DNA from: Burkholderiales bacterium
GTDB taxonomy: Bacteria > Pseudomonadota > Gammaproteobacteria > Burkholderiales > WYBJ01
Direction: 5' to 3'
NCBI GenBank assembly: GCA_020848435.1
Contig: JADLAC010000009.1
Location: forward strand, 185,293-249,292
DNA length: 64,000 nt
In this document: positions 61,455 through 64,000 of the stretch, piece after piece
How the letters are laid out: each line of letters opens with the position of its first letter
How positions within the stretch are numbered: the first letter of the stretch is position 1
Notes under the pieces: generated by a model
Seen by the model: the letters and a program-made list of their open reading frames with translations, nothing else
Databases searched by the model: none
What the model was told of the DNA's origin: nothing
Made by a program: the position numbers and the translations under genes

Positions 61455-63119
61455 TTATGCCTCGCTAGGGTCGCGCCAGCGCACCGCCGACGGCTGCACT
61501 TGGCCCGACGCGACTCGTTCGACCAGCGCCCGCTTCAGAACCTTGCCGCTCGGGGTCAACGGCAATGCATCCAGCGTCACGTAGTACTCGGGCATGTCGT
61601 ACTTGGAAAGACCGCGCGCGGCGAGATGGCGCAAGAGCTCGTCGCCGTCGAGCGTCCGATCCGAACGCAGCACCACCGCGATGCAGACGCGCTCGCCGAG
61701 CCGCGCGTCAGCCACCGGGAATGCCGCGGCCTTGAGCACTGCGGGATGCGCGCGTGCCAGGTCTTCGATCCGAGCGGGATGGATGTTGCGCCCGCCGCGG
61801 ATGATGATGTCCTTCTTGCGACCCACCACTTGCAGCCGCCCCGCGGCGTCCATCACGCCCAGGTCGCCGCTGAGGAACCAGCCCTCGCTGTTGAACGACT
61901 GCTCGGTCGCGCGCTGATCGTCGAAATAGCCCAGCATCAGGCAGGCGCCGCGGCCGCCGATCTCGCCGATCGAGCCCACGGGCAGTTCGCTGTCGGCGTT
62001 GTCGGGATCGAAAATGCGCACCTCGTAGCCCGCGCAGGCACAGCCGCAGCTCTGCGCGATGACGTTCACCGGATCGTCCGGCAGGGTGTACTGGTGCGCC
62101 CCGTTCTCCGTCATGCCGTACACATTCTGCGGCGTGATATCCATGGCGAGCAGCGCGCGCACCGTCTCGCGCGGAATCGCGGCCCCGCCCATGTAGAACA
62201 CGCTCACCTTCCCCAGCTTGTCCAGGCCGCGCCGCTGCGCTTCGTCCAGAATGTCGATCGCATGCGTGGGCACGCCCATGACGTAGGTCGCACCGGTCTC
62301 GATGATCCATTCGAGCGCGCTGCGTCCCGGCGGCAAGTCGTTCACCACCAGCTCGAAACCGCTGACCAGCGATTGCGCCATGGCAATCGTGCCGATCGCG
62401 TGCGTCAGCGGGCTCATGCTGAAGAGCACGATGTCCTCGTGATGGCGCCAGGCGCTCGCCATCGCGCGGGCGTTGGCGAGCAGGGTGTTGTCCGAATGCA
62501 TGACGCCCTTCGGCTCCCCGGTGGTACCGGAGGTGAAGGCGAGCAGCACGATCTTGTCCGGATCGGCCGAGGGCTCGGGCAACGCAGTGCTGCCGCGCGC
62601 GCCGAGCGAGCGCTCCGGATCGTCGCCGGCTTGCGCGGTGGGGGCGAGGCGTTCCGCATGGCGCAGCGACTTACGATCCGAGGTAGCAGCGAAGATGTCG
62701 GCGTTGCGGGCATCGGCTCCATACCCCGGCTGGGCAAACAAGGCCGCTGCCGCGATCCGCTCCAGCAACGCCGACACTTCCGCGACGGTATAGCTCTGGT
62801 GCAGCGAGGGATTGCAGACGTAGCCGTTGCGCGAGCACGCCAGCGTGACGGCGATGGTCTCGATGCGATTGGGCAGCCAGACCGAAACCCGGTCGCCGGG
62901 CCGCAGGCCTGCGGCATGTAGCCTTGCCGCCAGCGTGTCCACCCAAGCGAGCAGTGCCCGCCAAGTCAAGCGGCGCGCGCTATCGCGCAGGGCGAATCGC
63001 TGCGGCCGCGATTCGGCATTGGCGCGCAGCAAGCCGTAGAGGGTGTGGTCCTGCCACCAGCCGGCGCCGTAGTAAGCCCGCGCGCGCGCGGGATGGTGCA
63101 AGGCGAGGATGGCGCTCAT
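61455..63119 (-). CDS. AMP-forming acyl-CoA synthetase (cyclohexanecarboxylate-CoA-ligase-like)
   Basis: This 554-aa protein has ANL motifs TSGTTGEPKGVMHSD, VYGMTEN, FLSGDLGVMD and the Lys of LTPSGKVLKR. GWWQDHTLYGLLRANAES is typical of ligases acting on alicyclic or medium-chain acids. Its start overlaps the EthD-like gene by 4 nt. Together with the old yellow enzyme it could activate and reduce a cyclic acid (inference). Confidence 0.9.
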   Translation of the reverse strand: MSAILALHHPARARAYYGAGWWQDHTLYGLLRANAESRPQRFALRDSARRLTWRALLAWVDTLAARLHAAGLRPGDRVSVWLPNRIETIAVTLACSRNGYVCNPSLHQSYTVAEVSALLERIAAAALFAQPGYGADARNADIFAATSDRKSLRHAERLAPTAQAGDDPERSLGARGSTALPEPSADPDKIVLLAFTSGTTGEPKGVMHSDNTLLANARAMASAWRHHEDIVLFSMSPLTHAIGTIAMAQSLVSGFELVVNDLPPGRSALEWIIETGATYVMGVPTHAIDILDEAQRRGLDKLGKVSVFYMGGAAIPRETVRALLAMDITPQNVYGMTENGAHQYTLPDDPVNVIAQSCGCACAGYEVRIFDPDNADSELPVGSIGEIGGRGACLMLGYFDDQRATEQSFNSEGWFLSGDLGVMDAAGRLQVVGRKKDIIIRGGRNIHPARIEDLARAHPAVLKAAAFPVADARLGERVCIAVVLRSDRTLDGDELLRHLAARGLSKYDMPEYYVTLDALPLTPSGKVLKRALVERVASGQVQPSAVRWRDPSEA

Positions 63120-63667
63120 GCCCGCAGCGTGCCTGCGTCCCGATCGCCTGCGGCGAGAAGCTGCTGCGTCATGGGTCGATAGGCACGAACGTGTGCGCGA
63201 CGCCCGTTCACGATCTCGCGACCATGCTGGGCAGCGGCGATTGCCAGCCCGCGGCGCGCAATCGTGCGATCGAGGCCCACAGCCTCGAGCCAGGTGAACG
63301 GAATCGACCAGCCGGCTACTTCCGCCGGCGCAGCCTCGGTAAGCAACACGACTTGATCGCCGTTCACGGCGGGCATCCGCTCGATGCCGGCGTACACGTT
63401 GCGGTCCCAGTTCACCATGAGCGGCTTCCAGTCGCCGACGGAATCGCGTCCGCCGCGGGCTCGATACGCCGCGCTATCGAACACGTCCGGCGCGTCGACC
63501 GAATAGATCGCGAGATAAGGTGCCGGACACTCGACGGTGCAGACAAAGCGCTGCGCGCTATGAAAACCCGGTACGGCGAGCAACAGCTGCAAGTGCTCCA
63601 GGTACCAGGCGTCCCATTCGGCTTGCCTTGCCGGCCGGGTGAAATCCATCTCGACGACGTACAGCAT
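63116..63667 (-). CDS. EthD-like dimeric alpha/beta-barrel protein
   Basis: The start at 63667 (MLYVVEMDFTRPARQAEW) is preferred to a longer frame whose extra residues are unlike the family, and it matches the paralogue at 54039. It is 183 aa, with WDAWYLEHLQLLLAVPGFHS as the motif. It overlaps the acyl-CoA ligase gene (ATGA) and is the first gene of a three-gene minus-strand unit. Confidence 0.72.
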   Translation of the reverse strand: MLYVVEMDFTRPARQAEWDAWYLEHLQLLLAVPGFHSAQRFVCTVECPAPYLAIYSVDAPDVFDSAAYRARGGRDSVGDWKPLMVNWDRNVYAGIERMPAVNGDQVVLLTEAAPAEVAGWSIPFTWLEAVGLDRTIARRGLAIAAAQHGREIVNGRRAHVRAYRPMTQQLLAAGDRDAGTLRA

Positions 63668-64000
63668 GGGCGCGTTCGGGTGCTTTGGAACCACGGGGGC
63701 TATGCTTGCCGTGACTATAGCATCAAGACGCGGCGCATTCCTGCGCGGGTCGGTCGAGGAAGACCACGAACCCGGCAGCGCGCCCGCGAAGATCGTGCCG
63801 GCGTTGCTTGCCAGCAGCGGGCACGGGGACGGCTTTGGCATCGCCGGCGCCAGAGACTATCATTGCAGCAGCCGCTAGGAGCCTGTCGGAGTTGATTTCA
63901 CGTGTGCGACGGAGGCGATTTTCGCGCAGGGCTAGGAGGACGACGCAGCCGATAGCGAGACTATCGGCAAGTCGTTCGACACCGCCATGCGCGAAAAGCG
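63668..64000. other. Right edge: intergenic DNA with a perfect hairpin (63948-63968), possible mobile-element border
   Basis: No gene was recognised in these 333 nt. GCCGATAG, a 5-nt loop and CTATCGGC form a perfect 8-bp hairpin at 63948-63968. The stretch from about 63880 (GAGCCTGTCGGAG and onward) differs in texture from the flanks and could be the end of an insertion sequence cut by the window edge. That reading is weak. Confidence 0.3.

Overview
The window is GC-rich, densely coded DNA, most likely from a betaproteobacterium of the Burkholderiales type. The main reason is five copies of the Bug/TctC-type periplasmic solute-binding protein, a family greatly expanded in that group, with no matching membrane permease genes in view. 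No rRNA, tRNA or CRISPR array was found. The content is mostly catabolic and accessory.

Left edge (1-7879, plus strand): a type II DMSO-reductase-family molybdoenzyme cluster. In order it holds a 5'-truncated catalytic subunit, a 78-aa ORF, a four-cluster Fe-S subunit, a TorD-like chaperone, a heme-b-type gamma subunit, and a radical SAM/SPASM protein ending in a protochlorophyllide-reductase-like (PCP_red) domain. The substrate is unknown; relatives oxidise hydrocarbons or steroid side chains, or reduce oxyanions. A decayed acyl-CoA-dehydrogenase-fold fragment follows (7895-8020).

8095-22091 (all minus strand): about 14 kb of co-directional, mostly abutting or overlapping genes that look like one catabolic operon. 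In transcription order: Asp/Glu-racemase-fold isomerase, acyl-CoA ligase, SDR, two-subunit CoA-transferase-like enzyme, citryl-CoA-lyase-like protein, BKACE-type beta-keto acid cleavage enzyme, SDR, then alternating dimeric alpha/beta-barrel (EthD-like) proteins and fumarate-reductase-like flavoproteins, ending in a Bug protein. A sigma70-like promoter with a near-perfect palindrome over its -35 box precedes the first gene. A divergent TetR regulator (22341-23102) lies next to it.

23049-31811 (minus strand): an unusual protease island. It encodes two caspase-fold proteins, a large protein sharing a domain with one of them, an astacin-like zinc protease, an alpha/beta hydrolase, an unknown 309-aa protein, and an exported methyltransferase-like protein. 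Four of the genes overlap by 4-8 nt. This is the best candidate here for a poorly described system.

31880-50533: a 16-bp x 8 tandem repeat, then a class III CoA-transferase and a ThDP-dependent lyase, two 2-hydroxyacid dehydrogenases, a HIG1-like membrane peptide, an AGPS-type FAD enzyme, two adjacent radical SAM/SPASM maturases, an SRPBCC protein, a SixA-like phosphatase with an altered catalytic motif, a SnoaL-flavin monooxygenase fusion, a Bug protein, a degenerate HtrA-like protein, a split YeeE/YedE transporter, and an acyl-CoA dehydrogenase.

50833-64000: an enoyl-CoA hydratase, then a scar with an RHS fragment, a truncated tyrosine recombinase, and hicB with a decayed hicA. Next comes a second copy of the Bug / EthD-like / flavoprotein theme, with MmgE/PrpD, an old-yellow-enzyme reductase and an acyl-CoA ligase. 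The right end may run into a mobile element.
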